Assembly (NCBI RefSeq): GCF_003326675.1
Contig: NZ_JPWF01000003.1
Location: forward strand, 310,001 to 374,000
Length of the DNA: 64,000 nucleotides
Direction of reading: 5' to 3'
From: Thalassospira profundimaris
Lineage (GTDB): Bacteria > Pseudomonadota > Alphaproteobacteria > Rhodospirillales > Thalassospiraceae
Each line of letters opens with the position of its first letter. Positions within the stretch are counted from its first letter, which is position 1. Positions 33,986 through 44,043 of this stretch are shown piece after piece. A program made the position numbers and the translations under genes. The notes beneath the pieces are model-generated. The model searched no databases. It was not told where the DNA came from and worked only from the letters and a program-made list of their open reading frames with translations.

Positions 33986-35413
33986 GTGACGTCACGTACC
34001 GCAATTGTTGATTATGTGCCCTATGTGCTGGGGGCAATCGGCGTCGGGACCCTGGTCTTTGTCGCTGCATTGTTTGGTATCCTGACACGGCCCGAAGGTT
34101 TGCTTGCGGTATTGTGGCCTGCGAATGCCTTGTTGCTGGCGGCATTTGTGCGTGTTCCGGCCATGAATACACCGGTCGGCTGGATTGCTGCATTTGGCGG
34201 CTATATGATGGCCGATATTTTGACCGGCAGCGACGTTAACAAGGCGGCTTGGCTTACACTTGCCAATATGGCCGGTGTTGCTGTGGGCCTTTTGCTGATC
34301 AGCAAACTTGATCCCGAAGACCGTAACCTTCGCCGACCAACGGCGGTGCTTTATCTCTGCCTGACAAGTGCTGCGGCGGCGGTCGGGTCCGGCCTGATGG
34401 GCATCGCTGTGGCGATCATTGTCTTCCATTCCGATCCGTTGATGGCATTCGTATTCTGGGCCAGCACCGAGTTTTCCAACTACGTGATTATCCTTCCGTT
34501 TGCGATGACTGTTTCGCGCTGGCCGGACTTGCTGAAAGGCTGGCGGGCGCTTGCGCTGCGTGTGCAGCTTGACTGGAAAGTGCTGCTTGGGGCGATGCCC
34601 GCACTTTCACTGGCCTTCAGTTTGGTGATGGTCTCGTTCGTCAGTGGACCCGGCGCAATTGTTTTTCCGGTGCCTGCACTTTTGTGGTGTGCGCTTAGTT
34701 ACCGACTGAGTGTCGTCGCAACTTTGATCACAATGCTGTCGCTTTGGCTGATGGTCGAGCTGGAACTTCATCTGTTGGCCACCCTTCCCAAAGGGGCTGA
34801 TCCGTATTCGGGTGTGATATCGACCAGGCTGGGTATTGCGATGCTTGCGCTTGGGCCTTTGACGGTTGCATCGATTGATCGCGCGCGGTCAGCCCTTGTC
34901 GAGCGTCTCGATCATGCGGCAAACCACGATTATCTGACGGGCCTTCTGTCTCGCGGGGCGTTTATGCCACTTGGGCAGGAGATGATTGATCAGGTTGCCG
35001 CCCGCAAAGGCCGGTTGACCGTGATGGTGATGGACCTTGATCACTTCAAGGAAATCAATGACAGCCACGGGCACGCAACCGGCGACCGGATTTTGGTGGA
35101 AGTTGCAAAGGTCATTCAACGCAGTTTGCGCGGTACCGATCTGTTTGCCCGTCTTGGCGGTGAAGAATTTGCTGTCCTTGTCCCCGATATTGCCAAGGTT
35201 GATGCCCAAGGGTTGGCACAGCGTATTCGCAAGGCTGTCGAACAGGCCAGTATTTCAACAGCCAATGACGTGCCGATCCATACGACCGTCAGTATTGGTC
35301 TGCTCTGCCGGGAACCTGATCAGGCCGTAACAGTCGACAGCCTTCTGAACGAAGCTGATCGTGCAATGTACGAAGCCAAGGAAAACGGGCGTAACCGCGT
35401 GGTCGAACGTTAA
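33986..35413 (+). CDS. Diguanylate cyclase with N-terminal MASE1-like membrane sensor
   Basis: 475 residues from a GTG with RBS GGGGA 6 nt upstream. The N-terminal 300 residues have about eight membrane helices and the MASE1-type motif VLWPANALLLAAFVR. The C-terminal GGDEF domain has the active site RLGGEEFAVLVP and, five residues before it, the inhibitory RxxD site (RGTD). It should make c-di-GMP under product inhibition in response to a membrane signal. Its TAA overlaps the convergent ubiG stop by sharing TTAA. Confidence 0.9.
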   Translation: MTSRTAIVDYVPYVLGAIGVGTLVFVAALFGILTRPEGLLAVLWPANALLLAAFVRVPAMNTPVGWIAAFGGYMMADILTGSDVNKAAWLTLANMAGVAVGLLLISKLDPEDRNLRRPTAVLYLCLTSAAAAVGSGLMGIAVAIIVFHSDPLMAFVFWASTEFSNYVIILPFAMTVSRWPDLLKGWRALALRVQLDWKVLLGAMPALSLAFSLVMVSFVSGPGAIVFPVPALLWCALSYRLSVVATLITMLSLWLMVELELHLLATLPKGADPYSGVISTRLGIAMLALGPLTVASIDRARSALVERLDHAANHDYLTGLLSRGAFMPLGQEMIDQVAARKGRLTVMVMDLDHFKEINDSHGHATGDRILVEVAKVIQRSLRGTDLFARLGGEEFAVLVPDIAKVDAQGLAQRIRKAVEQASISTANDVPIHTTVSIGLLCREPDQAVTVDSLLNEADRAMYEAKENGRNRVVER

Positions 35414-36174
35414 GCTGCTGCCGGTTTGCGCGCAATGACCATGTAATTGACATCAAGGTCACGCGGGGCGGGATACCATTTGTCATTGATCGGGTTATAG
35501 GCAACCCCGGTGATATCGGTCATTTCCAGACCGGCACCGCGCAAATAGACCGACATTTCCGACGGTTTGACAAATTTGCGCCAGTCATGGGTGCCCGCAG
35601 GCAACCAGCGCAGAATATATTCAGCGCCGATTTTGGCCAGTGCCAGTGACTTGATCGTGCGGTTAAGGGTCGCCACAAACATAAGGCCACCCGGTTTAAG
35701 CACCGAGGCACAAGCCTGCATGAAGAATTGCGGGTCATCGACATGTTCGATGACTTCCATATTCAGAACGATATCAAACTGCTTGCCCTCATCGGCCAGC
35801 ATTTCCGGCGTGCAGCAGCGGTAATCAATTTCAAGACCGGATTGCGCAGCATGGACCTTGGCAACTTCGATGTTGTTTTCAGCCGCATCGATCGAGGTCA
35901 TTTTTGCGCCCATGCGTGCCAGCGGTTCGGACAGCAGGCCTGCGCCACATCCGATGTCGATGATTTCGATACCCTTAAGCGGTTCGACCTGATTGGGATC
36001 GCGATCAAGATGGGCGCAGATATTGTCACGCAGAAGCTGCAAGCGCACCGGGTTGAAGCGGTGCAGGGGCTTCATCACGCCATTCGGGTCCCACCATTTT
36101 TCTGCCATTGCGGAAAAGCGTGCAATTTCCTCGGCATTGGCAGTGCGGCTGGTTTTGGCGGATGCGTCCGACAT
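35410..36174 (-). CDS. ubiG: Ubiquinone biosynthesis O-methyltransferase UbiG
   Basis: 254 residues from ATG 36174; upstream codons in the frame are not conserved. Catalyses both O-methylations in ubiquinone synthesis. Family motifs: EIARFSAMAEKWWDPNGVMKPLH, SAM motif IDIGCGAGLLSEPLARMGA, IEHVDDPQFFMQ and the C-terminal DITGVAYNPINDKWYPA. Upstream and divergent from lysC, a common alphaproteobacterial order. Confidence 0.95.
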   Translation of the reverse strand: MSDASAKTSRTANAEEIARFSAMAEKWWDPNGVMKPLHRFNPVRLQLLRDNICAHLDRDPNQVEPLKGIEIIDIGCGAGLLSEPLARMGAKMTSIDAAENNIEVAKVHAAQSGLEIDYRCCTPEMLADEGKQFDIVLNMEVIEHVDDPQFFMQACASVLKPGGLMFVATLNRTIKSLALAKIGAEYILRWLPAGTHDWRKFVKPSEMSVYLRGAGLEMTDITGVAYNPINDKWYPAPRDLDVNYMVIARKPAAA

Positions 36175-36600
36175 GGCGTGGCTCCAAAGGCATGAAATCA
36201 GTTCTGTATCTGTAGTGCCCTGTTTACGCGGCCCGGATCGGCAAGGCAATACTCAGCTGTCAAAAGCATCGGGGCTTTCGGGTGCCAAGCAAAGCGGTCG
36301 GTGGTGGGGGCCTTGCATGGCGGGTATGGGTTGTCAGGGTTTTTGGGTAAAATTCGCACGATATTTCGTTGATTTTGCCCGTCGGGTATCATTCGGGACA
36401 TATTTGGCCGATAAAAATTGCATCGACGCAATTTATCGGCTGCGTTGATGCTTGTTTCGCGATGATTATGGAAGTATTGATAACGCCGCCCGGATCAGGA
36501 GAAGCGCCGACATACTGGCATAGCACCTTTGATCGGGGACCGGATCACATACCGTCACGTTCGGATCGCCGATGGACGGAGAGCATAGCGGGGATACTTC
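36175..36600. other. Intergenic region between ubiG and lysC
   Basis: 426 bases. The divergent promoters of ubiG and lysC must lie here. Apart from the dyad at 36407-36440 there is no supported gene or known riboswitch; a lysine riboswitch was looked for and not recognised. Confidence 0.5.
36407..36440 (+). promoter_or_regulatory. Large imperfect dyad in the lysC leader
   Basis: GCCGATAAAAATTGC and GCAATTTATCGGC pair with only a 2-base bulge and a 6-base loop (ATCGAC). It lies about 160 bases upstream of lysC. No T-run follows, so an operator or leader-RNA element is more likely than a terminator. Confidence 0.6.
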
Positions 36601-37821
36601 ATGGCCCGTATTGTCATGAAATTTGGCGGCACTTCGGTCGCTGATGTTGATAAAATCAAGAATGTAGCACGTCGGGTCAAGGCCGAGGTGGATGCAGGCA
36701 ATCAGGTTGCTGTTGTTGTTTCCGCCATGTCGGGCAAGACCAATGAGCTGGTCGGCTGGGCACAGGAAGTCTCGCCGATGTATGATGCACGTGAATATGA
36801 CGTCATCGTATCGTCGGGTGAACAGGTTACTGTCGGTCTTCTGGCGATGGCATTGCAAAGCATGGACGTGCCGGCACGTTCCTGGCTTGGCTGGCAGATT
36901 CCGATCAAGACCGATGGCGCACATGCCAAGGCCCGTATCAAGGAAATCGATACCACCGAACTCGACAAACGCCTGAATGGCGGAGAAGTCGTTTGCGTGG
37001 CAGGTTTCCAGGGGATTGCACCTGATAACCGGATCACCACGCTTGGTCGTGGTGGTTCCGATACGTCTGCTGTGGCCCTTGCCGCTGCACTGAACGCAGA
37101 TCGTTGCGACATCTATACCGATGTTGAAGGTGTTTACACCACCGATCCGCGCATCGTGCCCAAGGCCAAGAAGATCGAAAAGATTACGTACGAAGAAATG
37201 TTGGAACTGGCTTCGCTGGGTGCGAAGGTCCTGCAAACCCGTTCGGTAGAGATGGCCATGAACCATCGCGTCCGGGTACAGGTCCGTTCGACCTTTAGTG
37301 AAGCAGAAGGAACACTTGTTGTAGACGAGGACGAAATCGTGGAACAGGAAGTCGTCAGCGGAATTGCCTATAGCCGTGACGAAGCCAAGATCACCTTGGT
37401 TAAAGTCTCTGATAAGCCGGGTATTGCCGCTTCTATCTTCAGCCCGCTGGCTGATGCGAATATCAACGTCGATATGATCGTGCAGAACGTCTCTGAAGAC
37501 GGCAAAAGCACGGACATGACCTTTACCGTTCCGCGTGGTGAATTCCAGCGTGCGCTTCAGGTTATCGAGAAAAACAAAGACAAGATTGCCTATCAGGAAC
37601 TTCTGAGCACCTCTGATGTGACCAAAGTGTCGATTATTGGTGTTGGCATGCGTTCCCACGTCGGCGTTGCGCGTAAAATGTTTGAAACCCTTGCTGAAAA
37701 GGGCATCAACATTCAGGTCATCTCGACTTCGGAAATCAAGGTCAGTGTTCTGATCGCCGAAGAATATACCGAGCTTGCAGTTCGTGCCCTGCACACTGCT
37801 TACGGTCTTGATGACGAATAA
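36601..37821 (+). CDS. lysC: Aspartate kinase
   Basis: 406 residues. Phosphorylates aspartate, the first step to Lys, Thr, Met and diaminopimelate. The start [19 protein letters not shown] has the KFGGTS motif; the catalytic part has [16 protein letters not shown] and [19 protein letters not shown]. Two C-terminal ACT domains (from [20 protein letters not shown] and from [19 protein letters not shown]) suggest allosteric control by Lys and/or Thr. Followed by a second nitronate monooxygenase gene and ptsP. Confidence 0.96.
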   Translation: MARIVMKFGGTSVADVDKIKNVARRVKAEVDAGNQVAVVVSAMSGKTNELVGWAQEVSPMYDAREYDVIVSSGEQVTVGLLAMALQSMDVPARSWLGWQIPIKTDGAHAKARIKEIDTTELDKRLNGGEVVCVAGFQGIAPDNRITTLGRGGSDTSAVALAAALNADRCDIYTDVEGVYTTDPRIVPKAKKIEKITYEEMLELASLGAKVLQTRSVEMAMNHRVRVQVRSTFSEAEGTLVVDEDEIVEQEVVSGIAYSRDEAKITLVKVSDKPGIAASIFSPLADANINVDMIVQNVSEDGKSTDMTFTVPRGEFQRALQVIEKNKDKIAYQELLSTSDVTKVSIIGVGMRSHVGVARKMFETLAEKGINIQVISTSEIKVSVLIAEEYTELAVRALHTAYGLDDE

Positions 37822-37922
37822 TTCGACAGGGCCTACGCTTTTGCGTGATTAAGCCACTGTTAAATTACGTGTAATACTACATACTAGCTGGAACGAAGTG
37901 TTTCGGCCGTTGTGATGAAATG

Positions 37923-37945
37923 GCAGGGGACCTCGCGTTCCCTGC
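37923..37945 (+). terminator. Weak hairpin after lysC
   Basis: GCAGGG and CCCTGC with an 11-base loop, followed by ATTTCTGCTTT. A poor terminator at best; it may allow read-through into the next gene. Confidence 0.35.
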
Positions 37946-37971
37946 ATTTCTGCTTTGGGGTACAGACAAAA

Positions 37972-39000
37972 ATGAGCGATCCGAAATTCGACGCAGCACG
38001 CGCGCGCCTTGAAAAATTGTGGGCAGCGGGCAAGGAATTCCTTGGAACCGACTATGCCATCTTGGCGGGCGCAATGTCGTGGGTGTCTGAACGTCACCTT
38101 GTTTCGGCCGTCTCTAATGCTGGTGGTTTTGGCGTGATTGCCTGCGGGTCGATGACCCCGGATTTGCTTTCTGCCGAGATTGCGGCAACCAAGGAACTGA
38201 CCAAAAAGCCGTTTGGCGTCAATCTGATCACCATGCATCCGCAGCTTGATGATTTGATTGAAGTCTGCCGCGAACATAATGTTGGTCACGTTGTTCTGGC
38301 TGGCGGTTTGCCGTCATCAGCCTCGATCAAGCAGGCCAAGGAATTTTCCAAGGTTGTCTGCTTTGCCCCGGCGCTGGTTCTGGCCAAAAAGCTGATCCGT
38401 TCGGGTGCCGATGCGCTTGTGATTGAAGGCAGCGAAGCAGGCGGTCATATCGGTCCGGTATCCCTGACCGTACTGGTTCAGGAAATCCTTCCTGAAATTT
38501 CCGACATTCCGGTTTTCTGTGCCGGTGGTATCGGGCGAGGCGAAGCGATTACCGGTTTGCTTGAACAGGGGGCTGCCGGTGTTCAGATTGGTACACGTCT
38601 GGTTTGCGCCGAAGAATGCATTGCTCATCCTGATTTCAAAAAGGCCTTCATCCGTGCAAGCGCACGTGATGCGGTGACGACTGTACAGCTTGATGACCGT
38701 TTCCCGGTTATTCCTGTACGCGCCCTTGCCAACAAGGGAACCGAAGAATTCCGCGAAACCCAACGAAAAGTGATTGAAAAATTCCGCGCGGGTGAGCTGG
38801 ATCAAGGCGCAGCACAGCTCGAAATTGAACATTTCTGGGCGGGTGCATTGCGCCGTGCTGTCATCGATGGTGACGTCGAAGGCGGATCGGTTATGGCAGG
38901 GCAGTCGGTTGGTATGGTAAAGAAAGAACAACCGGTTACAGAAATTCTGCAAGAGTTGGTCGAACAGGCCGTTCAATCCCTGATTAAGAGAGACAACTAA
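37972..39000 (+). CDS. Nitronate monooxygenase family protein
   Basis: 342 residues from ATG 37972; the frame is open further but the family start is near here. FMN TIM-barrel motifs: YAILAGAMSWVSERHLVSAVSNAGGFG, ADALVIEGSEAGGHIG and VFCAGGIGRGEAI. The extra N-terminal helix (DAARARLEKLWAAGKEFLG) is unlike the copy at 20377, so the two are distant relatives. It ends 5 nt before ptsP and both are likely co-transcribed. Confidence 0.87.
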   Translation: MSDPKFDAARARLEKLWAAGKEFLGTDYAILAGAMSWVSERHLVSAVSNAGGFGVIACGSMTPDLLSAEIAATKELTKKPFGVNLITMHPQLDDLIEVCREHNVGHVVLAGGLPSSASIKQAKEFSKVVCFAPALVLAKKLIRSGADALVIEGSEAGGHIGPVSLTVLVQEILPEISDIPVFCAGGIGRGEAITGLLEQGAAGVQIGTRLVCAEECIAHPDFKKAFIRASARDAVTTVQLDDRFPVIPVRALANKGTEEFRETQRKVIEKFRAGELDQGAAQLEIEHFWAGALRRAVIDGDVEGGSVMAGQSVGMVKKEQPVTEILQELVEQAVQSLIKRDN

Positions 39001-39005
39001 GCCAA

Positions 39006-41288
39006 ATGAGCATTCCCTCCGCCGCAGTCTCAGGTCCGCGACGCCTTTTAAAGCGCGTCCGAGACGTTATGGCTGGGCCGGGGACTGCCGAGGAGCGCCT
39101 TGGACAGATCGTGACCATCATTGCCGCCGATATGGTGGCAGAGGTGTGCTCGGTCTATGTCATGCGCGCGGGCGAGGTGCTTGAGCTGTTTGCGACATGT
39201 GGTCTGTCCAAAGAGGCCGTCCACATGACGCGTCTGCGTGTCGGCGAGGGGATTGTCGGTTTTGTTGCCGCACATGCGCGCCCGCTTAATCTTAAAGACG
39301 CACAGGGTCATCCCAACTTTGCCTATCGTCCTGAAACGGGCGAGGAAATCTATCATTCCATGATCGGTGTGCCGATCCTGCGTGGCGGCCGTATTATTGG
39401 CGTTTTGGCCGTGCAGAACCGGACCGAGCGCCTGTATTCGGAAGACGAACAGGAAGCGCTTGAAAACGTTGCCATGGTGCTGGCCGAAATGGTTGCTGGT
39501 GGCGAGTTGGTCAGCCGCGAGGAATTGCTTCCGACCGACGGGATTGCGCTTTTGCCCTTGCGTCTTGGCGGTGCGCGTTTGGCGCCCGGTATTGGCAAGG
39601 GTCTTGCGGTTCTGCATGAACCGCGCATCGTCATTGACCGCATGGTTGCCGAAGACCCGGAAGAAGAACTGGCGCGTCTGCGAGAAGCCATGCGCGGTCT
39701 TCAAAACCATCTTGATAAGATGCTTGAAGCGGTGTCGGGGATTGATGGCCTGGACGAGGCCGATGATCCGGGTGACATCCTTGAAGCATATCGGATGATT
39801 GCCCAGGATACCGGGTGGCTTAACCGTATTACCGAGGCTGTCCATACCGGCCTTACCGCCGAGGCCGCGGTTCAGAAAGTGCATGACGATACGCGTGCGC
39901 GCATGGCGCAGGTGTCTGACCCGTATCTTCGCGAACGACTGCATGATCTTGAAGATCTGGCCAACCGGTTGTTGCAACACCTTTCGGGGCAGTATCAGTC
40001 ACCGGCATTTGGCGATCTGCCTGATGATATCATTCTGGTGGCACGCAATATCGGCCCGGCAGAGCTTCTTGACTACGATCATACCCGTTTGCGTGGTCTG
40101 GCACTTGAAGAAGGGTCGCATACGTCGCACGTGGCGATTGTTGCGCGCGCACTTGATATTCCGGTGCTTGGCGGGGTCAAGGGTGTCCTTGACAAGGTCG
40201 AGGGCGGCGATCCCCTGATCGTTGACGCAGACAATGCCCAGTTGTTTGTGCGCCCGACCGAAGATGTTCGGGCCGTAATTGATGGCGCATTGAAAGCGCG
40301 CGCAGAACGCAAGGCACTTTATGCGCAGATGCGCGATATGCCGGCACGGACGACTGATGGTGCGGATATCTCGCTTAATGTGAATGCCGGTCTTTTGATC
40401 GACGTTCCGCATGTTGTGGAAAGCGGTGCCGACGGCATCGGGCTTTATCGCACGGAAATTCCGTTCATGGTGCGATCCGCGATGCCCGACATTACCGATC
40501 AGACGCGTCTTTATGATCGTATTTTCGAACAGGCCGAAGGCCGACCTGTTGTATTCCGTACCCTTGATGTTGGCGGTGACAAATTGCTGCCTTATTGGGA
40601 GGATATGACAGAAGAGAACCCGGCGATGGGGTGGCGGTCGATCCGTATCACGCTGGATCGCCCGGCGGTGCTTGTGCATCAGTTGCGCGCATTGATCCGG
40701 GCCAGCCATGATCGTGATCTTTACGTCATGTTCCCGATGATCGCCGAGGTCGCAGAGTTTGATCAGGCCAAAGAGGTTCTTGATCAGCAGCTTAAACGTG
40801 AAGCTGCGCGCGGTTTTGTACCGCGCAAGGTTGAAGTCGGCGCGATGCTTGAAGTTCCTGCCTTGATCTGGCAGGCCCCGGCATTGCTTGAACGGGTGGA
40901 TTTCCTGTCCGTTGGAACCAACGACCTTTTGCAGTTCATGTTTGCCGCGGATCGTGGAAATCCGCGGATTGAAGGAAGATATGACACCCTGTCCCCGAGT
41001 GTATTTGCATTTATGCGGCAGTTGGTGACATTGTGTGATCAGCGGAATGTCCGCCTGACCATTTGTGGTGAAATGGCCGGGCGACCGCTTGAGGCGATGG
41101 CTCTCATCGGCTTGGGAATCAAGCGTTTATCGATGGCGCCTGCTTCTGTCGGTCCCGTAAAGGAGATGGTCAGAAGCATGTGCAAGGCAGAAGTGGAACA
41201 ATACGTTCTGTCTATTATGGGCAGTTCGACCAGATCTTTGCGTTCGCGTCTTAAGGCTTTCGCAATAGATCATGGTGTAAAACTTTAA
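39006..41288 (+). CDS. ptsP: PTS enzyme I-Ntr, PEP-protein phosphotransferase
   Basis: 760 residues. N-terminal GAF domain (about 20-165), then the PEP-utilising domains: active-site His 375 in EGSHTSHVAIVARA, the PEP-binding TLDVGGDKLLPYW, NPAMGWRSIR, and TNDLLQFMFAADRGN near the C-terminus with the Cys in LTICGEMAGRPLEAM. First step of the regulatory nitrogen PTS, passing phosphate to NPr and EIIA-Ntr, whose genes are not in this window. Position after lysC is the normal alphaproteobacterial order. Confidence 0.95.
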   Translation: MSIPSAAVSGPRRLLKRVRDVMAGPGTAEERLGQIVTIIAADMVAEVCSVYVMRAGEVLELFATCGLSKEAVHMTRLRVGEGIVGFVAAHARPLNLKDAQGHPNFAYRPETGEEIYHSMIGVPILRGGRIIGVLAVQNRTERLYSEDEQEALENVAMVLAEMVAGGELVSREELLPTDGIALLPLRLGGARLAPGIGKGLAVLHEPRIVIDRMVAEDPEEELARLREAMRGLQNHLDKMLEAVSGIDGLDEADDPGDILEAYRMIAQDTGWLNRITEAVHTGLTAEAAVQKVHDDTRARMAQVSDPYLRERLHDLEDLANRLLQHLSGQYQSPAFGDLPDDIILVARNIGPAELLDYDHTRLRGLALEEGSHTSHVAIVARALDIPVLGGVKGVLDKVEGGDPLIVDADNAQLFVRPTEDVRAVIDGALKARAERKALYAQMRDMPARTTDGADISLNVNAGLLIDVPHVVESGADGIGLYRTEIPFMVRSAMPDITDQTRLYDRIFEQAEGRPVVFRTLDVGGDKLLPYWEDMTEENPAMGWRSIRITLDRPAVLVHQLRALIRASHDRDLYVMFPMIAEVAEFDQAKEVLDQQLKREAARGFVPRKVEVGAMLEVPALIWQAPALLERVDFLSVGTNDLLQFMFAADRGNPRIEGRYDTLSPSVFAFMRQLVTLCDQRNVRLTICGEMAGRPLEAMALIGLGIKRLSMAPASVGPVKEMVRSMCKAEVEQYVLSIMGSSTRSLRSRLKAFAIDHGVKL

Positions 41289-41354
41289 AAAATATCGCTT
41301 TTGGCGGGGCAATCTGCTATTTTTATTGCTAGATCGTAACGTGGGGGTGCGGAG

Positions 41355-42611
41355 TTGGCGATCAAAAAGCGAAAGGAAGATCATTTGGGTGAAGATTCCC
41401 GTGAACGCCTGCGTTTCAGGCCTTTGTCCGGGGACAAGCCATCAAATGATGTTGTGATGGACGCAGAGAATAATCAGTTCGGCGGTAGTTACGCCGAAGT
41501 CGGCAGCCTTCTTCGGGCGAGCCGTATTGGATTGGGGCAATCCGTCGAAGACGTTTGCCGTATGCTCCGTATTCGCAAAATTTACATCGAAGCCATCGAA
41601 AACAGCGACTATTCGGTTCTGCCGAATGGGCCGTATGGTCTTGGCTTCGTCAAGGCATATGCCGAACATCTGGGGCTGGACGGGGCAGAAATGACCCGGC
41701 GCTTCCGCGAGGAAAGCAATGCACCGGCTGTTCGCAGTGAATTGTCCTTCCCTAAACCGGTTCAGGAAAGCCGTGTTCCGGGTGGTGCTGTTCTGCTGAT
41801 TGCTGTGATGCTGGGCCTTGGGGCCTATGGCGGTTGGTATTATTTGTCGAGCCAGGGCAAAACCATTGCTGATCTGGTCGACCCGTTGCCGGAACGTCTG
41901 GCAAGCTATTCGACCATGGCAACCGAGCCGTCCGAGCCGCGCAATCTGGAAAATGCTGCCGAGGCACAGGCAGCAGAGGCAGAAATGCCTGCTGCGGCAC
42001 CAATGGCAAGCGAACCTGAAGCAAGTGCATCTGACGAGGCACCGGTGGCCGTCGCCCCGACCGGGGAAGTTGCCGCACAGGAACCGGTTGTTGAACCGCA
42101 AGCTGCGCCGACTGCAGAAGTTGCAGAAGCCCCGGCAGAAAATGCTGCGCCGGTCGTAACGGAAACCGCAGAAGCCACGCCTGTTGCGCCCGCACCGGCA
42201 CCAGTTCAGGAACAGCCTGCTGCGGCACCAGTTGCACCTGCACCTGCTGCCCCGGCCGCAGAAGTCGCATCAATCCCGGCCGCGCCGGAAGTTGATGATG
42301 CCGGTGGTGCCCGTGTGTTTGGTTCGGTCAATGTGGATAGTCGTGTAACGATTTCGGCGGTTGAAACCAGCTGGGTTCGTATCCGCGAGGCCGACGGCAA
42401 TGTACTTTTGACCCGTATGCTGACGGCTGGCGATACCTATAAGGTGCCGAATCGTGATGGTTTGAAGCTGGAAGTCGGTAATGCCGGTGCGCTGACCTAT
42501 AGCATCGATGGTGCCGAGGCCAAGCCGGTTGGCAATTATGGTGCGGTGATTTCGGACTTCTCGCTTGATGTGAGTGATCTGACACAGGCCGAACAGCCGA
42601 CGGTTCAGTAA
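41355..42611 (+). CDS. RodZ-like membrane protein with HTH_25 and DUF4115 domains
   Basis: 418 residues from a TTG at 41355 (GGGGG about 7 nt upstream); an ATG at 41460 is an alternative. An Xre-like HTH (GSLLRASRIGLGQSVEDVCRMLRIRKIYIEAIE) is followed by one membrane helix (AVLLIAVMLGLGAYGGWYYL), an Ala/Pro/Glu-rich linker (about 195-310) and a C-terminal periplasmic DUF4115 domain (VTISAVETSWVRIREADGNVLLTRML). RodZ links MreB to the cell wall. The order rodZ-ispG-hisS is the same as in E. coli. Confidence 0.88.
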   Translation: MAIKKRKEDHLGEDSRERLRFRPLSGDKPSNDVVMDAENNQFGGSYAEVGSLLRASRIGLGQSVEDVCRMLRIRKIYIEAIENSDYSVLPNGPYGLGFVKAYAEHLGLDGAEMTRRFREESNAPAVRSELSFPKPVQESRVPGGAVLLIAVMLGLGAYGGWYYLSSQGKTIADLVDPLPERLASYSTMATEPSEPRNLENAAEAQAAEAEMPAAAPMASEPEASASDEAPVAVAPTGEVAAQEPVVEPQAAPTAEVAEAPAENAAPVVTETAEATPVAPAPAPVQEQPAAAPVAPAPAAPAAEVASIPAAPEVDDAGGARVFGSVNVDSRVTISAVETSWVRIREADGNVLLTRMLTAGDTYKVPNRDGLKLEVGNAGALTYSIDGAEAKPVGNYGAVISDFSLDVSDLTQAEQPTVQ

Positions 42612-42654
42612 CTTTTCTGCCACGCAACTGGCACATAACTGTGATTGAATGATC

Positions 42655-42680
42655 AAGGCGGCCCAACGGGTCGCCTTTTT
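42655..42680 (+). terminator. Rho-independent terminator after the rodZ-like gene
   Basis: AAGGCGGCCC, three-base loop, GGGTCGCCTT followed by TTT; a 10-bp stem with one G-T pair. Confidence 0.8.
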
Positions 42681-42790
42681 CGTGTCAGATATGCAAATTC
42701 CGGCTGAAATTCTGTCAGGCAACGGTTTCTAATCTGTGCTTGATAAGCTATATACTCCCCCAAGACATCTTGAACATTTTGGAACCGGAA

Positions 42791-43915
42791 ATGAGCGTCC
42801 GCCCATATCGCGATATTGAACGCCGCCAAAGCCGCAAAATCCGTGTTGGTAATGTGGAAGTTGGTGGAGATGCGCCGATCTCGGTGCAGTCGATGACCAA
42901 CACCCTGACCACCGATGTGAACGCGACCGTTGCGCAGATCCATCGTCTGGAAGAGGCGGGGGCGGATATCGTGCGTGTATCCTGTCCGGATCAGGAATCA
43001 ACCGCGGCCCTGAAAGACATCATCAAGCAGGTGCATGTCCCGATCGTTGCCGATATCCATTTCCATTACAAACGTGCAATCGAGGCCGCCGAAGCCGGTG
43101 CTGCCTGCCTGCGCATCAATCCGGGTAATATCGGATCGACTGACCGTGTGCGCGAAGTGGTCAAGGCGGCCAAGGACCATGGCTGTTCGATGCGTATTGG
43201 TGTGAATGCCGGATCGCTCGAAAAGGAACTTCTGGAACGGTACGGCGAACCATGCCCGGAAGCGATGGTCGAAAGTGCATTGAACCATGCCAAAATCCTT
43301 GAGGATCAGGATTTCCGCGAGTTCAAAATCTCGGTCAAGGCATCGGACGTGTTTCTGGCTGTTGCGGCCTATTACGGACTTGCCGAGGCATGCGACTATC
43401 CGCTGCATCTTGGCATTACCGAGGCCGGTGGTCTTCGCGGTGGTACGGTGAAATCGTCCATCGGTATGGGCAACCTTCTGTGGGCCGGGATTGGTGATAC
43501 GCTTCGTGTGTCGCTGTCGGCTGATCCGGTTGAAGAAATCCATGTCGGTTTTGATATTCTGAAATCGCTTGGTCTTCGGACCCGTGGCGTTCAGATCATT
43601 TCCTGTCCGTCCTGCGCGCGTCAGGGCTTTAACGTCGTTGATACAGTGGCAGAGCTTGAAAAGCGTCTTGCCCATATCTCGACCCCGATTTCGCTGTCGA
43701 TCATTGGCTGTATCGTCAATGGTCCGGGGGAGGCCCGTGAAACCGATATCGGTCTGACCGGCGGCGGTGGCGGTAATCACAAAATGTATATTTCCGGCCG
43801 TCCGGATCACAATATCAGCACCGAAAAGATGGTCGACCATATCGTCGAACTCGTCGAAGAACGTGCTGCCAAGATCGAAGCCGAAGAAGCAGCAAAACAA
43901 ACCGCAGCGGAATAG
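42791..43915 (+). CDS. ispG: 4-hydroxy-3-methylbut-2-enyl diphosphate synthase
   Basis: 374 residues from ATG 42791, where the family begins [19 protein letters not shown]; the upstream frame is spurious. A 4Fe-4S enzyme of the MEP isoprenoid pathway. The cluster cysteines are in [11 protein letters not shown] and [28 protein letters not shown] is typical. Lies between rodZ-like and hisS. Confidence 0.95.
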   Translation: MSVRPYRDIERRQSRKIRVGNVEVGGDAPISVQSMTNTLTTDVNATVAQIHRLEEAGADIVRVSCPDQESTAALKDIIKQVHVPIVADIHFHYKRAIEAAEAGAACLRINPGNIGSTDRVREVVKAAKDHGCSMRIGVNAGSLEKELLERYGEPCPEAMVESALNHAKILEDQDFREFKISVKASDVFLAVAAYYGLAEACDYPLHLGITEAGGLRGGTVKSSIGMGNLLWAGIGDTLRVSLSADPVEEIHVGFDILKSLGLRTRGVQIISCPSCARQGFNVVDTVAELEKRLAHISTPISLSIIGCIVNGPGEARETDIGLTGGGGGNHKMYISGRPDHNISTEKMVDHIVELVEERAAKIEAEEAAKQTAAE

Positions 43916-43938
43916 CAACGCTGTATTGATCAATTTTG

Positions 43939-43970
43939 GCTTTCCGCCACACCGGCGGAAAGCTATTTTC
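43939..43970 (+). terminator. Hairpin terminator between ispG and hisS
   Basis: GCTTTCCGCC, five-base loop, GGCGGAAAGC (10 bp perfect), then TATTTTC. A modest terminator or attenuator, since hisS follows 81 nt downstream. Confidence 0.65.
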
Positions 43971-44043
43971 ATGTTCGCATGAATTTGCGCCTGTATGGTT
44001 TTCGCGCAAATATCTGGAATTCAAGTTAGATCGGAGACCCAAA

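Noticed and set aside
36175-36600. Lysine riboswitch in the lysC leader
   Set aside because: Conserved L-box sequences are not seen, and only one simple dyad is present.
36466-37794. 442-codon open frame opposite lysC
   Set aside because: Antisense shadow of a certain gene.
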